The notes beneath the pieces were generated by a model. That model was not told the DNA's origin and did no database searches. It saw nothing but the letters and a program-made list of their open reading frames with translations. Of a stretch of DNA of 64,000 bases, positions 33,686-42,601 are shown piece by piece; the first letter of the stretch is position 1, and the number at the start of each line of letters is the position of its first letter. The stretch is from OMII01 sp947467385 (GTDB taxonomy: Bacteria; Bdellovibrionota_C; UBA2361; OMII01). Made by a program: the position numbers and the translations under genes. The stretch covers positions 85,955 through 149,954 of the forward strand of contig JBIKLA010000005.1 of the NCBI GenBank assembly GCA_044360075.1, written 5' to 3'.

Positions 33686-36424
33686 TTAAGACTGCGCTTC
33701 CTGCCACGAGAAGCCCGAGCCGACTTCGACCTTAAGCGGAACCTTGAGTGACATGACCCCTTCCATAGCCTGCTGCACAGCCGCGATGAGCTCGCGGTTT
33801 TTGGCCTCGCCGTGATCGGGCGCCTCGATCAGAAGCTCGTCGTGGATCTGGAGGATAAGTTTCGCCCCAGGGAATCTGTCAGTGAGGACTTTCTCGACCT
33901 CGATCATCGCAAGCTTGATGATATCCGCAGCGGAGCCCTGGAGCGGTGCGTTGATGGCCGCGCGCATCGCAAAGCCCTGGTCGCGACCGCTTGTGTCGAT
34001 CGAGCTGATGACGCGCTTGCGCCCGAAGATCGTCTGAACCTCGCCATGCGAGAGGGCGGCATCCTCAAGCTTGGCGAAGTACTCCTTCACGCGCGGGTAG
34101 CGGCTGAAGTAGTTCTGGATGTAGGAGCTCGCCTGGTGCACTGGGATGCCGAGCTCCTTGCCGAGCCGAAATGCTCCCATGCCGTACACAATGCCGAAGT
34201 TGATGGTCTTGCCGACGCGGCGGTCTTGGTCTGAGACCTCCTCTGAGGCAGTGAGCCCCATGATCTCACGCGCGGTGCTTGCGTGAATGTCGGTGCCCTC
34301 GGTGAAGGCGCGGATGAGGTTCTCGTCACCGCTGAGATGCGCGAGGAGCCGCAGCTCGATCTGAGAGTAGTCAGCCGCGACGAAGAAGCTGCCTTTCTCA
34401 GGGACGAAGGCAGACCGAATCCGGCGGCCCTCTGGGCTCTGGACCGGGATGTTCTGCAGGTTTGGGTCGGAGCTCGAAAGTCGCCCCGTGCTCGTGATGG
34501 TCTGGTTGAGCCTCGTGTGCACGCGGCCCGTTTTGGGACAGATGTCCTCCGCGAGCGCGTCGGTGTAGGTTGACTTAAGCTTGTGGAGGCTGCGGTACTC
34601 AAGGATGCGGGCTGGTAACTCGTGTGACTCAGCGAGCTTCTCCAGCACGGAGGAGTCGGTTGAGAAGCCCGTCTTGGTTTTTTTCACGCCCTTGGTCGAG
34701 ATGCCGAGCTTGTTGAACAGGATGTCGGCAAGCTGCTTGGTTGAGTTGATGTTGAACTCGCTGTCAGCAAGCTCGTAGATACGCTTCTCAAGGTGCTTAA
34801 GCTGCTGCTCGAACTCAGCCGACATCTGGACGAGCATCGCCTTGTCGACCTTGACGCCGCGAACCTCCATCTTAGCGAGGACCGGGATGAGCGGCACCTC
34901 AAGCTCGTTGAGCACCTTGGTTAGGCCAGACTCGTCGATTAGGGAAAGGAGCTTGCCCTTGAGGAGCCAGGCGTAGTGCGCATCCTGGCAGGCATAGCGG
35001 GTCGCTGCGGCGATCGAGACGCCCGAGAAGTCGGCAACTCCCTCTGTCACCTCGTCGTACTCGATGACGGGGAGGTGCAGGAACTCTTCGGCGAGGGCCG
35101 TAAGGTTAAAGCTTCGGCTATCGGGATTGAGCAGATAGGCAGCGACCATCGAGTCGAATGAAACGCCCTGCACCTCGATGCCGTGGATGGCGAGCACGCC
35201 ACTATCGTACTTTATGTTTTGCCCGCACTTTGCGATTGCCCGGTTGCCGAAGATCTTCGACGTGCCCTCGAAAAAATCCTGCCATGAGACCTGGCCTGGC
35301 TGGTCGGCATGGCCGAGCGGCACGTACCACGCACCACTATCGCTCCACGAGAACGACACCCCGACGATCTTGGCCTCGTGCAACGCAAGCGAGGTCGTCT
35401 CAAGGTCAAAGGAGAACTCCTTCTGTGCGCCAAGCTCTTTGAGCCATTCCGCGAAGTCGCCGGCAAGCACCGTCTTGTACTCAAAGCCAAGCTCCGCTTC
35501 GCTCTTGCGCGGCGCCCTAAGGATCTTCTGGAAGTCCCTAAAGAGCGATTGAAACTCAAACTTCTCAAAGAGCTCGCGCAGGTGATCGGCATCGAGGTCG
35601 CGCTTGGTAAGGAGCTCCTCGATATCAGCGTTTCCGTTCTCGATGGCTTCAAGCGGGACGTTGGCGTCCACCTCAACGAGCTTGCGCGAGAGGCGCAGGA
35701 GCTCAAGGTTGGCTTCGATCGACTCGGCGATCTTCTTGCGGTTCCTTATCTCGGCGTCATTTTTGATGTCTTCGAGGTGGGCTATGACGCTCTCGACCGT
35801 GCCGTATTTCTGGATGAGCTGCGTTGCAGTTTTGGGTCCGATTCCCTCAACGCCTGGGATGTTATCGGAGGAGTCACCCGTGAGCGCGAGCACCTCTGTG
35901 ACCCGGTCTGGCCCGACACCGAACTTCTCGACGACGCCGTCAGCGCCGAAGTGCTTGTCCTTCATCGTGTCCCAGATCTGAACGTGATCAGACACGAGCT
36001 GCATGAGGTCCTTGTCGCCGCTGACGATGACGACGTCCTTCTTGCGCTCGACGAGCCTCTTGGTGAGCGTTGCGATGATATCGTCTGCCTCGTAGCCAGG
36101 GCACTCAAGGACGGGCAGTCCAAGCGCCTTCGACAGTTCCCGGAAGTAGGGCATCTGCTCGACGAGCTCGGGTGGGCACTCGGTGCGGTTGGCCTTGTAC
36201 TCAGCGTAGAGATCATTGCGGAAGGTCTTCCTTCCCGCGTCGAAGATGATGGCCACCTTGCTTGAGTTCGCCTCGGCGATCGTCTTTTGGATCATCTTTA
36301 GGAACCCAAAGAGGGCGTTGGTTGGGAACCCGCTCTTGGTCGTAAGTCGCTGGATAGCGTAGAAGGCTCGAAAAATGTAGCCCGATCCGTCGATGAGGTA
36401 GGTGTGTTCCGAAGGGTTTGTCAT
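33686..36424 (-). CDS. polA: DNA polymerase I
   Basis: Pol I fills gaps, removes RNA primers and repairs DNA. The 912-residue protein has all three domains: the 5'-3' nuclease (YLIDGSGYIFRAFYA, GYEADDIIATL), a 3'-5' proofreading domain that keeps the catalytic DxE (FSFDLETTSLAL), and the polymerase with motif A FVAADYSQIELRLLAHLSGD, motif B RRVGKTINFGIVYGMGAFRL and motif C QIHDELLIEAP. Because the exonuclease residues are intact, it should proofread, unlike some thermophile enzymes. It is a single gene, divergent from the secreted protein at 36593. Confidence 0.98.
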   Translation of the reverse strand: MTNPSEHTYLIDGSGYIFRAFYAIQRLTTKSGFPTNALFGFLKMIQKTIAEANSSKVAIIFDAGRKTFRNDLYAEYKANRTECPPELVEQMPYFRELSKALGLPVLECPGYEADDIIATLTKRLVERKKDVVIVSGDKDLMQLVSDHVQIWDTMKDKHFGADGVVEKFGVGPDRVTEVLALTGDSSDNIPGVEGIGPKTATQLIQKYGTVESVIAHLEDIKNDAEIRNRKKIAESIEANLELLRLSRKLVEVDANVPLEAIENGNADIEELLTKRDLDADHLRELFEKFEFQSLFRDFQKILRAPRKSEAELGFEYKTVLAGDFAEWLKELGAQKEFSFDLETTSLALHEAKIVGVSFSWSDSGAWYVPLGHADQPGQVSWQDFFEGTSKIFGNRAIAKCGQNIKYDSGVLAIHGIEVQGVSFDSMVAAYLLNPDSRSFNLTALAEEFLHLPVIEYDEVTEGVADFSGVSIAAATRYACQDAHYAWLLKGKLLSLIDESGLTKVLNELEVPLIPVLAKMEVRGVKVDKAMLVQMSAEFEQQLKHLEKRIYELADSEFNINSTKQLADILFNKLGISTKGVKKTKTGFSTDSSVLEKLAESHELPARILEYRSLHKLKSTYTDALAEDICPKTGRVHTRLNQTITSTGRLSSSDPNLQNIPVQSPEGRRIRSAFVPEKGSFFVAADYSQIELRLLAHLSGDENLIRAFTEGTDIHASTAREIMGLTASEEVSDQDRRVGKTINFGIVYGMGAFRLGKELGIPVHQASSYIQNYFSRYPRVKEYFAKLEDAALSHGEVQTIFGRKRVISSIDTSGRDQGFAMRAAINAPLQGSAADIIKLAMIEVEKVLTDRFPGAKLILQIHDELLIEAPDHGEAKNRELIAAVQQAMEGVMSLKVPLKVEVGSGFSWQEAQS

Positions 36425-36592
36425 GACGGGAGGTTACGAGGGGTTTCGGGCCCCGTCAACTGCGCCGGAGGGGCCCCAAATGGCACTCGTTACAGATTTG
36501 TTATGCCCTCGTAATTTCGCTGGGACCAGGGGGCGCCACATCCCTTTTCGACAATTGTGATTCATCGATTTTTTGTTGTGGAGGTTATTGTG

Positions 36593-37168
36593 ATGAACAA
36601 GGTTAGTACGGCAATGAAAACAGTTATGGCTCTTATGGCGGCTTTCGCCATCGGCGCGCAGAAGGCGGCCGCAGAGGAGTTCACGGCAGTGGTGGACATC
36701 GTTCTTGGGGTTGGCACGGTTATGGGTAACTCCGGCGCGATGCCCACCAAGAAGGATTCGATCGGCCTGATTCTCAATGTGAAGGGCAAGTCCTACCAGC
36801 AGAATAAGAAGAATGGCAAGCCGGTCGAGTTTGGTGACATCAACCAGCTCAGCATCGTGATGCCAGAGAAGGTGGGCGAGCGCACCAACGCGCAAGACAT
36901 CTGCCTTCGCCGCGCAGAGGCTCTTATGGCGAAGGAGAACCGCAAGGCTCGCCTTGAGGTGCTGTTTGAAGGGCAGCGAGTGGCGCACGCGCACTACCGA
37001 ATCGACAAGGTCCTAGGCTGTTCTGACCTGAGAGTAAACGTCGATGCCTACAAGGCAACGCCGACACCTCGACCGACGGTCACGCCGCGCGCCAAGGTAA
37101 CGCCGCGCGCAACGGCGACACCAGTTGTGATTGTCACGGTGCGTCCAACGGCTACTCCGACTCGCTAA
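36593..37168 (+). CDS. Secreted protein with Pro/Thr-rich tail
   Basis: The 191-residue product has a signal peptide (MKTVMALMAAFAIGAQ then AAAEE) and a beta-rich domain of about 120 residues. It ends in a tail of TPTPRPTVTPRAK-type repeats (about residues 155-191), as seen in stalk or wall-associated segments. One Cys pair (DICLRR and GCSDL) may form a disulfide. The ATG at 36593 is preferred over one 12 codons upstream because it starts the signal peptide. Function is not recognised. Confidence 0.7.
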   Translation: MNKVSTAMKTVMALMAAFAIGAQKAAAEEFTAVVDIVLGVGTVMGNSGAMPTKKDSIGLILNVKGKSYQQNKKNGKPVEFGDINQLSIVMPEKVGERTNAQDICLRRAEALMAKENRKARLEVLFEGQRVAHAHYRIDKVLGCSDLRVNVDAYKATPTPRPTVTPRAKVTPRATATPVVIVTVRPTATPTR

Positions 37169-37195
37169 TGCACGTCGGATAGGCGAAGAAGCCTA

Positions 37196-37240
37196 AAAAC
37201 GAGCGGCCCACGCCAGGAGCAATCCCGGCGTGGGCCGTTT
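37196..37240. terminator. Bidirectional terminator between convergent genes
   Basis: CGGCCCACGCC (37204-37214) pairs with GGCGTGGGCCG (37227-37237) to form a perfect 11-bp GC-rich stem. It is followed by TTT on the plus strand and by TTTTT (37196-37200, read on the minus strand) on the other. It lies between the ends of the secreted protein gene and the zinc-finger gene. Confidence 0.9.
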
Positions 37241-37274
37241 CCATTGAGGCGTTCGCGCTGGCTTTTGGCGCGCG

Positions 37275-37583
37275 CTATGCGATGTACGAGAGGTTGAGAC
37301 CGAGCCTCTGGTTAAGCGCCTTGCGCAGGCGGTTTTGCACATCCACCGAGATGGGCTGCTCGGGCTCCCTGAGCTCTGCAGCGCTATCAATGACGTGGTT
37401 GTATGAGGCGAGAAACGCGGCGCACTCTGGGCAGTCGTTTAGGTGATCCTCAACCGCGAGCCGCTCGGCACGCACCAGCTCACCGTCAGCGTAATCTCCG
37501 AATCGAGCGACGACATCCCCACAATCGTGGAACTCAATCTTGTCCGTATTTGCGCCTGAGTTGAAGTTGTTGCTGTTGTCCAT
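37275..37583 (-). CDS. Zinc-finger anti-sigma-like protein (zf-HC2)
   Basis: This 102-residue soluble protein has the HC2 zinc-binding arrangement, with IEFHDCGDVVARFGDYADGE and then VEDHLNDCPECAAFLA supplying His, Cys and the HxxxCxxC motif. Such domains form the sigma-binding part of anti-sigma factors. There is no membrane segment, so it would be a cytoplasmic switch, possibly redox-sensing. No sigma gene is adjacent; the nearest neighbour upstream on the same strand is a response regulator. An AAGGA ribosome site precedes the ATG at 37583. Confidence 0.78.
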   Translation of the reverse strand: MDNSNNFNSGANTDKIEFHDCGDVVARFGDYADGELVRAERLAVEDHLNDCPECAAFLASYNHVIDSAAELREPEQPISVDVQNRLRKALNQRLGLNLSYIA

Positions 37584-37828
37584 TGTGAAGGTCCTTCCGA
37601 AAAGTGTTGGTTCGCACCCTGACTTGCTACCCCTAGTTTTCAAACCTTTACTAACCGGACCAGGAAAAAGTGCGCCTGGCGAACCCTACTTGTCGAAACC
37701 TCATACCGGGGGGTGCCCGTAACTCGACTTCCTTCTTTTGATTCCCCTGGCGGGAAGAAGGGTGCAAATTTGTTACAAATTCTAGGAAATTCTTTTACAA
37801 TGATGCAGGTCGTTGATTTTATTGCTTT

Positions 37829-38518
37829 TTAAGCAACAAACTTGTAGCCGACACCGTGCACGGTAAGGATGTGCTGGGGCTCGTCGATATTGGCCTCTAT
37901 CTTCTGCCTCAGGCGGGCTATGTGGTTATCAACGGTCCGAGTGGTGGGATAGGAGTTGTAGCCCCACACCTCATCCAGGAGCTCATCTCGGGTCACCACG
38001 TTGCCCTGTTTAACGACCAGGTAGCGAAGTAAGCGGTACTCTCGAGCTGAGAGGTCTATCGGCTGTTGGTTTTTAACGGCTCGGTAGGCCTTAAAGTCCA
38101 CCACCACGTCCGAGAAGCGGATTTCGTCGACCGAGGTAACCCGCTGAACTCGCCGGAGAAGTGCCTTCACACGGGCGAGCAGTTCAAGCATTCCAAAGGG
38201 TTTCGCCAGATAGTCGTCGGCGCCCAGGTCGAGACCGAGTACCTTGTCGACTTCACTTGAGCGGGCTGTTAGCAGGATGAGGGGAGTAGAGATGCCAGCG
38301 GTTCGAAGCTCCCTGCAGGTCTGCAGGCCGTCTTTGCGGGGCATCATCACATCCATGATGATGATGTCAGGCTTGCGGTCGTTAACGAGCTTGATTCCTT
38401 CTTCGCCGTCTGCGGCGGTAACAACCTCGAACCCTTCAAGTTCTAGGTTCATGGTGACGCTTTTGCGGATGATATCCTCGTCCTCTATGACTGCGACAAC
38501 AAACCCGTCTCCGCGCAT
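37829..38518 (-). CDS. OmpR-family response regulator
   Basis: This 229-residue regulator has a receiver domain with VIEDED, the phospho-acceptor Asp in IIIMDVMMPRKDG and the conserved Lys in YLAKPFG. A winged-helix DNA-binding domain follows (LSAREYRLLRYLVVKQGNVV, RTVDNHIARLRQKIE, VHGVGYKF). No kinase gene is next to it, so its partner may be elsewhere. It precedes the zinc-finger gene by 245 bases. Confidence 0.95.
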   Translation of the reverse strand: MRGDGFVVAVIEDEDIIRKSVTMNLELEGFEVVTAADGEEGIKLVNDRKPDIIIMDVMMPRKDGLQTCRELRTAGISTPLILLTARSSEVDKVLGLDLGADDYLAKPFGMLELLARVKALLRRVQRVTSVDEIRFSDVVVDFKAYRAVKNQQPIDLSAREYRLLRYLVVKQGNVVTRDELLDEVWGYNSYPTTRTVDNHIARLRQKIEANIDEPQHILTVHGVGYKFVA

Positions 38519-38839
38519 CGTCCCGTCCCTGGAATCCTTCGATAGAATAGTGAGAGTATAGCAAGGTTTACGGCTCTGATCATATAGCCCATCTCCTTGC
38601 TTTTCGCGGCTCAGATCTGTATCTTTACCGCTCTGACGTTCTGACTCTAATACTTTCAGGCAGTTGGTGCTAGCCGGAGAGTTTCATCCGTTCTTTCGGA
38701 AGGCGGTCAGCAGAAGCAAACAAAGTGACTCACGGTTTGGAAGGTACCTTGTGCCGACCGAATCGGCAAAGGGCAGAGTCAGCAAAGTGAGATCGAGTGG
38801 CGACGGGTTGTAGGTCGTTGCGAGAAGGATAAAGAAGTT
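38519..38839. other. Leader region of rplU and divergent regulator gene
   Basis: This 321-base divergent region has a plausible plus-strand promoter TTGCTT (38597-38602), 17-base spacer, TATCTT (38620-38625). The remaining 210-base leader could carry an L21 autoregulatory fold, but I cannot draw a convincing structure. Low confidence for the promoter. Confidence 0.35.
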
Positions 38840-39235
38840 ATGGCAGAGAAGCAGGCAGTTAAGGCTAAAGCAAAGAAGGCTGAGAAGGCTCCGAAGTCTA
38901 TTGAGCCGCAAGTCTTCGCAATCGTTCGCACGTGCGGGAAGCAGTACTGCGTCACCGCTGGCACAAAGATCTCTATCGATACCCAAGAGGGCAATCCAGG
39001 TGACGCTATCACCTTTTCGGATGTCCTGATGGTCGGCACAACCGGCGGCAGCGACGTCAAGATCCTCGCAAAGGGCGAGAAGTCTCTTGGCGTAACGGTA
39101 ATGGGCCGCCTTGTCCGTCAAACGAAGGACAAGAAGGTCATAATCTTTAAGAAGCGCCTCAAGGGCGGTTACACGAAGAAGCAGGGTCACCGCCAGGCAA
39201 AGACCGAGGTTGTGATCGAGAGCGTGTCACTCTAA
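38840..39235 (+). CDS. rplU: 50S ribosomal protein L21
   Basis: L21 is a large-subunit protein that binds 23S rRNA. The core has the family landmarks FAIVRTCGKQYCVTAGTKIS and the C-terminal KKRLKGGYTKKQGHRQAKTEV. At 131 residues it is longer than most because of a Lys/Ala-rich N-terminal extension of about 20 residues (AEKQAVKAKAKKAEKAP). It opens the conserved rplU-rpmA-obgE block. Confidence 0.98.
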   Translation: MAEKQAVKAKAKKAEKAPKSIEPQVFAIVRTCGKQYCVTAGTKISIDTQEGNPGDAITFSDVLMVGTTGGSDVKILAKGEKSLGVTVMGRLVRQTKDKKVIIFKKRLKGGYTKKQGHRQAKTEVVIESVSL

Positions 39236-39276
39236 AGAGCACGCTGGGGATTTCAAGTTAACGATTAGGTGGCGTC

Positions 39277-39531
<255 letters not shown>

Positions 39532-39567
39532 GCGCCAGTAGCACACACGTGCTGTGTATTTGGAGAA

Positions 39568-39603
39568 AGGAGTTCGGGAGGAAAGCTGCCGGGCTCCTTT
39601 TTT
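39568..39603 (+). terminator. Rho-independent terminator or attenuator after rpmA
   Basis: AGGAG at 39568-39572 pairs with CTCCT at 39594-39598, extended inside by CGG and CCG, and is followed by a TTTTTT run to 39603. It is placed 37 bases after rpmA and 36 bases before obgE, so it may lower obgE expression relative to the ribosomal protein genes. Confidence 0.65.
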
Positions 39604-39638
39604 CTTGGCTGCTGCCTTAGGCGGCGGCGGGGGAAACG

Positions 39639-40694
39639 ATGAAGTTTATCGATGAAGCGGTCATAGAGGTGAAGGCGGGGAAGGGGGGCGCGGGTGCCCG
39701 GCACTTCCGCCGCGAGAAGTTCGTGCCGCTCGGGGGCCCGGACGGCGGCAATGGCGGCCGCGGCGGCTCGGTGATCCTGCGAGCGGATCCGAACGTGCAT
39801 ACACTTCTCGACTTTAAGTTTCAGGCCGTGTGGGAAGCGCTGGGCGGCGATGCCGGTGGCGGCTCGCGCAAGGACGGGAAAGCAGGCGATGACATAGTCA
39901 TTAAGCTGCCGGTTGGTACGCAGGTCTTCAAGTATAATGCTGAGACGCAGGAGGCGCGCGAGCTCGTTGTCGATCTCGACGCTGCCGATCGAGATGTCGT
40001 GCTTGCCAAGGGCGGCCGGGGAGGAAAGGGCAACTCATTCTTCAAGACCTCTACAAACCAGGCGCCGGAGTACGCGCAGCCGGGCGAAGAGGGCGAGGCC
40101 GGGTCGTACATGCTCTCGCTCAAGCTTGTGGCGGATGTCGGGCTGGTCGGGTTCCCGAACGCTGGGAAGTCGACGCTCATTTCGCGCATCTCTGCGGCGA
40201 GACCGAAGATCGCCGACTATCCGTTCACGACGCTTGTTCCGAACCTTGGGGTCGTGCAGGCGAAGGGCGGGCGCTCATTTGTCGTAGCCGACATCCCGGG
40301 CCTTATTCCGGGCGCAAGTGAAGGAAAGGGGCTTGGAATCCGCTTTTTGAAGCACGTTGAGCGCACCAAGATAATCGCCCACCTCGTCAATCTGACGCAG
40401 CTCACCGAGGATGGCGAAGAGGCGAATCTCGAAGAGCTCTTTGACTGCATCAACGCCGAGCTCAAGAGCTTTTCGGAGGAGCTGGCGGCGCGCGAGCAGA
40501 TCGTTGTGTTGACGAAGTCTGACTCGGTGTCCTCGCCGGAGCGGCTTGAGTTTTTTCGCAAGCGCTTTAAGGAGCGTGGCTACGACGTGATGGTTATTTC
40601 AAGTGTCGTGGGCACCGGCATCGATGAGCTCATCGAGCGGATTGCAAAGAGCGTCTTTCGCGACGCACCGGGCGCCTCGAAGCAGCAGGGTTAG
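39639..40694 (+). CDS. obgE: Obg family GTPase
   Basis: Obg is an essential GTPase in ribosome assembly and stress control. The 351-residue protein has the glycine-rich Obg fold at the N-terminus (VKAGKGGAGARHFRREKFVP, GGPDGGNGGRGGSV). The G domain has G1 GFPNAGKST, G3 DIPGLIPGA, G4 LTKSD and G5 ISSVVGTG. The optional C-terminal OCT domain is absent. Its stop overlaps the end of the convergent glycosyltransferase gene by four bases. Confidence 0.98.
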   Translation: MKFIDEAVIEVKAGKGGAGARHFRREKFVPLGGPDGGNGGRGGSVILRADPNVHTLLDFKFQAVWEALGGDAGGGSRKDGKAGDDIVIKLPVGTQVFKYNAETQEARELVVDLDAADRDVVLAKGGRGGKGNSFFKTSTNQAPEYAQPGEEGEAGSYMLSLKLVADVGLVGFPNAGKSTLISRISAARPKIADYPFTTLVPNLGVVQAKGGRSFVVADIPGLIPGASEGKGLGIRFLKHVERTKIIAHLVNLTQLTEDGEEANLEELFDCINAELKSFSEELAAREQIVVLTKSDSVSSPERLEFFRKRFKERGYDVMVISSVVGTGIDELIERIAKSVFRDAPGASKQQG

Positions 40695-41569
40695 TCGTGG
40701 TTCTTGTGGGACCATGGCTGAAAGCCGATCACGGCTTCAATTACGTCGCTTAGCCATAGCCGTATCTCAGAAAGCTTGCAGCCCAGCAGCGGCCTACTGA
40801 ACGCAGTATTCCAGTTCTGGCTGCGCACGCGCTCGTGCATGACCTTAGGGTGAGCGCCGGTGAATTTCTTGAGGCCATAAATGTGCTCATACTCAAAGGT
40901 CTCAAAATCGGCGTCGCGCTCGTTGCCGTGCCAGAGGCGGTGAAAGAGCTTGCTCTTGACGGCCATAGTTTGAGGCGGCCGCACCCAACCGTAATGGTAG
41001 ACGGTGCCGTTTGCGGGCTGGGTCTTGAGCCTTCGCTCAGGCGACCTCATAAAGCGCTTCGCGTGAATTCGAAAGCCCTGTGCGTCGCCGCGGCTGCGGG
41101 CTCCGGAGCTCTTTCTGACGATGCGGACCTCGTCCCGGTACCAGAGGCGAGATGTTGCTATGGTGTCGAATGACCCATAGAAGTGGGCGTAACTAAAGTG
41201 CAGGCCCTCAACGTTGGGGTCGTTTGCAAAGCGCTCCACCTGCTGCTTGATAGCGGCGATGTCCTGCTCGTGCAGCACCTCATCGGCCTGGATGTAGAGG
41301 CACCAATCGTTCTGGCAGAGATCGAGAACCTCGTTGGTTTTTTCGCTCAGGAGGCGCCCGCCCTCGGTTTTGGAGGGGTCCCACACGGTGTCGACGATGC
41401 GGATCTTAGGGTCGCCGATAGCCTCAACGAGCTCTCGGGAATTGTCCTCGGACTTGCCGACGCCGACGATCATCTCATCGACGACGGGGAGGCAGCTTTT
41501 GATAGACTCAACGAAGGGGTACCCCATGAGGGCGCCATTCTTCACGATCGTAAAACCACTAATCTTCAT
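40691..41569 (-). CDS. Glycosyltransferase family 2 protein
   Basis: This 292-residue GT-A enzyme has VKNGALMGYPFVESIKSC at the N-terminus and a catalytic aspartate-like LYIQADEVLHEQDIAAI (in place of the usual DxD), where the Asp-Glu may bind the metal. The middle QRLW-type region (FDTIATSRLWYRDEVRIVRK) matches lipopolysaccharide-core GT2 enzymes. It stands alone on the minus strand, next to a plus-strand envelope cluster. The sugar and acceptor are unknown. Confidence 0.85.
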   Translation of the reverse strand: MKISGFTIVKNGALMGYPFVESIKSCLPVVDEMIVGVGKSEDNSRELVEAIGDPKIRIVDTVWDPSKTEGGRLLSEKTNEVLDLCQNDWCLYIQADEVLHEQDIAAIKQQVERFANDPNVEGLHFSYAHFYGSFDTIATSRLWYRDEVRIVRKSSGARSRGDAQGFRIHAKRFMRSPERRLKTQPANGTVYHYGWVRPPQTMAVKSKLFHRLWHGNERDADFETFEYEHIYGLKKFTGAHPKVMHERVRSQNWNTAFSRPLLGCKLSEIRLWLSDVIEAVIGFQPWSHKNHD

Positions 41570-41881
41570 CGCTGCTCATGCTACCCGATCTGGCTGTGCA
41601 CCTATAGCCATGTGGCGGCTAAAATCTCGCCGATGCACCGGCGAGCCACAACCGTGTTTTTGGGGGAGCGTGATCAGGTTCCTTGTACGAGCGGCCGCAT
41701 GCGCAACCAGAAGGTCGATAAAATCAGCGATTTCAGTTTGTTGGCGACCGAATAGCGTTGCTAGTGATAGTATTTTGGGGCGCTGGAATTGACTCTGCCG
41801 GGACGTCTGGTAAAGCAGTTTCCTAAGTGTGTGTGGAGAGGCGCTAGGCTACATTTTTTGCTCTCCATTCGTGAGTCCGCT
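41570..41881. other. Divergent region between GT2 and deacetylase operon
   Basis: About 310 bases without a gene. The plus-strand frame from 41789 is only an upstream extension of the deacetylase frame. The region should carry both divergent promoters, but I could not identify clear boxes. Confidence 0.4.
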
Positions 41882-42601
41882 ATGAGTGCCTTTCCGATCC
41901 TCATGTATCATCAGGTTGACGCGATTGCACCGAAGTATGGCGCAGACGGCGCACGAGCGCGGCACCGCGGGCTGACGGTTCCAGTTGGACAATTCGCGCG
42001 GCAAATGGGGCTTCTCAAGGCGCTGGGATACCGCGGGGTGAGCATGTCGGACTTAATGCCCTACTTGCGTGGCGAGAAACGCGGGAAGGTTGTCGGAATC
42101 ACCTTTGATGATGGCTACCGCAACAACCTTACCAACGCACTGCCTGTGCTAAGGCGCTATGGATTTTCTTCTACATGCTATGTGGTGAGTGGGCTCGTCG
42201 GCGCAACGAATACCTGGGACCGCAAGAACCATGTCGTTGAGAAGCCGCTCATGACTGCTGACGAGGTGCGTGAGTGGATTGCTGCGGGCCAAGAAGTGGG
42301 CTCGCACACCTGCCACCATGTCGACCTTAGGGAAGTACATGGAGAGGCGGCGAAGGCCGAGATACAGGGCTCAAAAGCGCAGCTTGAGGCTCTGACTGGC
42401 GTGCCGTGCAGGCATTTTTGCTACCCCTATGGCAGCTACCGTTCTGAGCATGTAGGGTTGGTACGGGAAGCCGGCTACGAAAGCGCCACAACAACGGTGC
42501 CTGGGCGTGCGGGTGGTGAGGGTGAGCTACTTGAGCTCCCGCGCATCGGTGTGTTCAAAGGGACACTGTTGCCCAAGTTTTTCTGGGGGATTCGGAGTTG
42601 A
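41882..42601 (+). CDS. Polysaccharide deacetylase family protein
   Basis: This 239-residue protein belongs to carbohydrate esterase family 4. The metal and catalytic residues are in GITFDDGYRNN (Asp-Asp) and VGSHTCHHVDLRE (His-x3-His). Motif 3 is in RHFCYPYGSYRSE. It probably removes an N-acetyl group from a cell-surface sugar. There is no signal peptide, which suggests it acts on a lipid-linked or nucleotide-linked precursor in the cytoplasm. I chose the ATG at 41882 (MSAFPILMYHQ). Its TGA overlaps the TTG start of the next gene, so it is translationally coupled. Confidence 0.9.
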   Translation: MSAFPILMYHQVDAIAPKYGADGARARHRGLTVPVGQFARQMGLLKALGYRGVSMSDLMPYLRGEKRGKVVGITFDDGYRNNLTNALPVLRRYGFSSTCYVVSGLVGATNTWDRKNHVVEKPLMTADEVREWIAAGQEVGSHTCHHVDLREVHGEAAKAEIQGSKAQLEALTGVPCRHFCYPYGSYRSEHVGLVREAGYESATTTVPGRAGGEGELLELPRIGVFKGTLLPKFFWGIRS

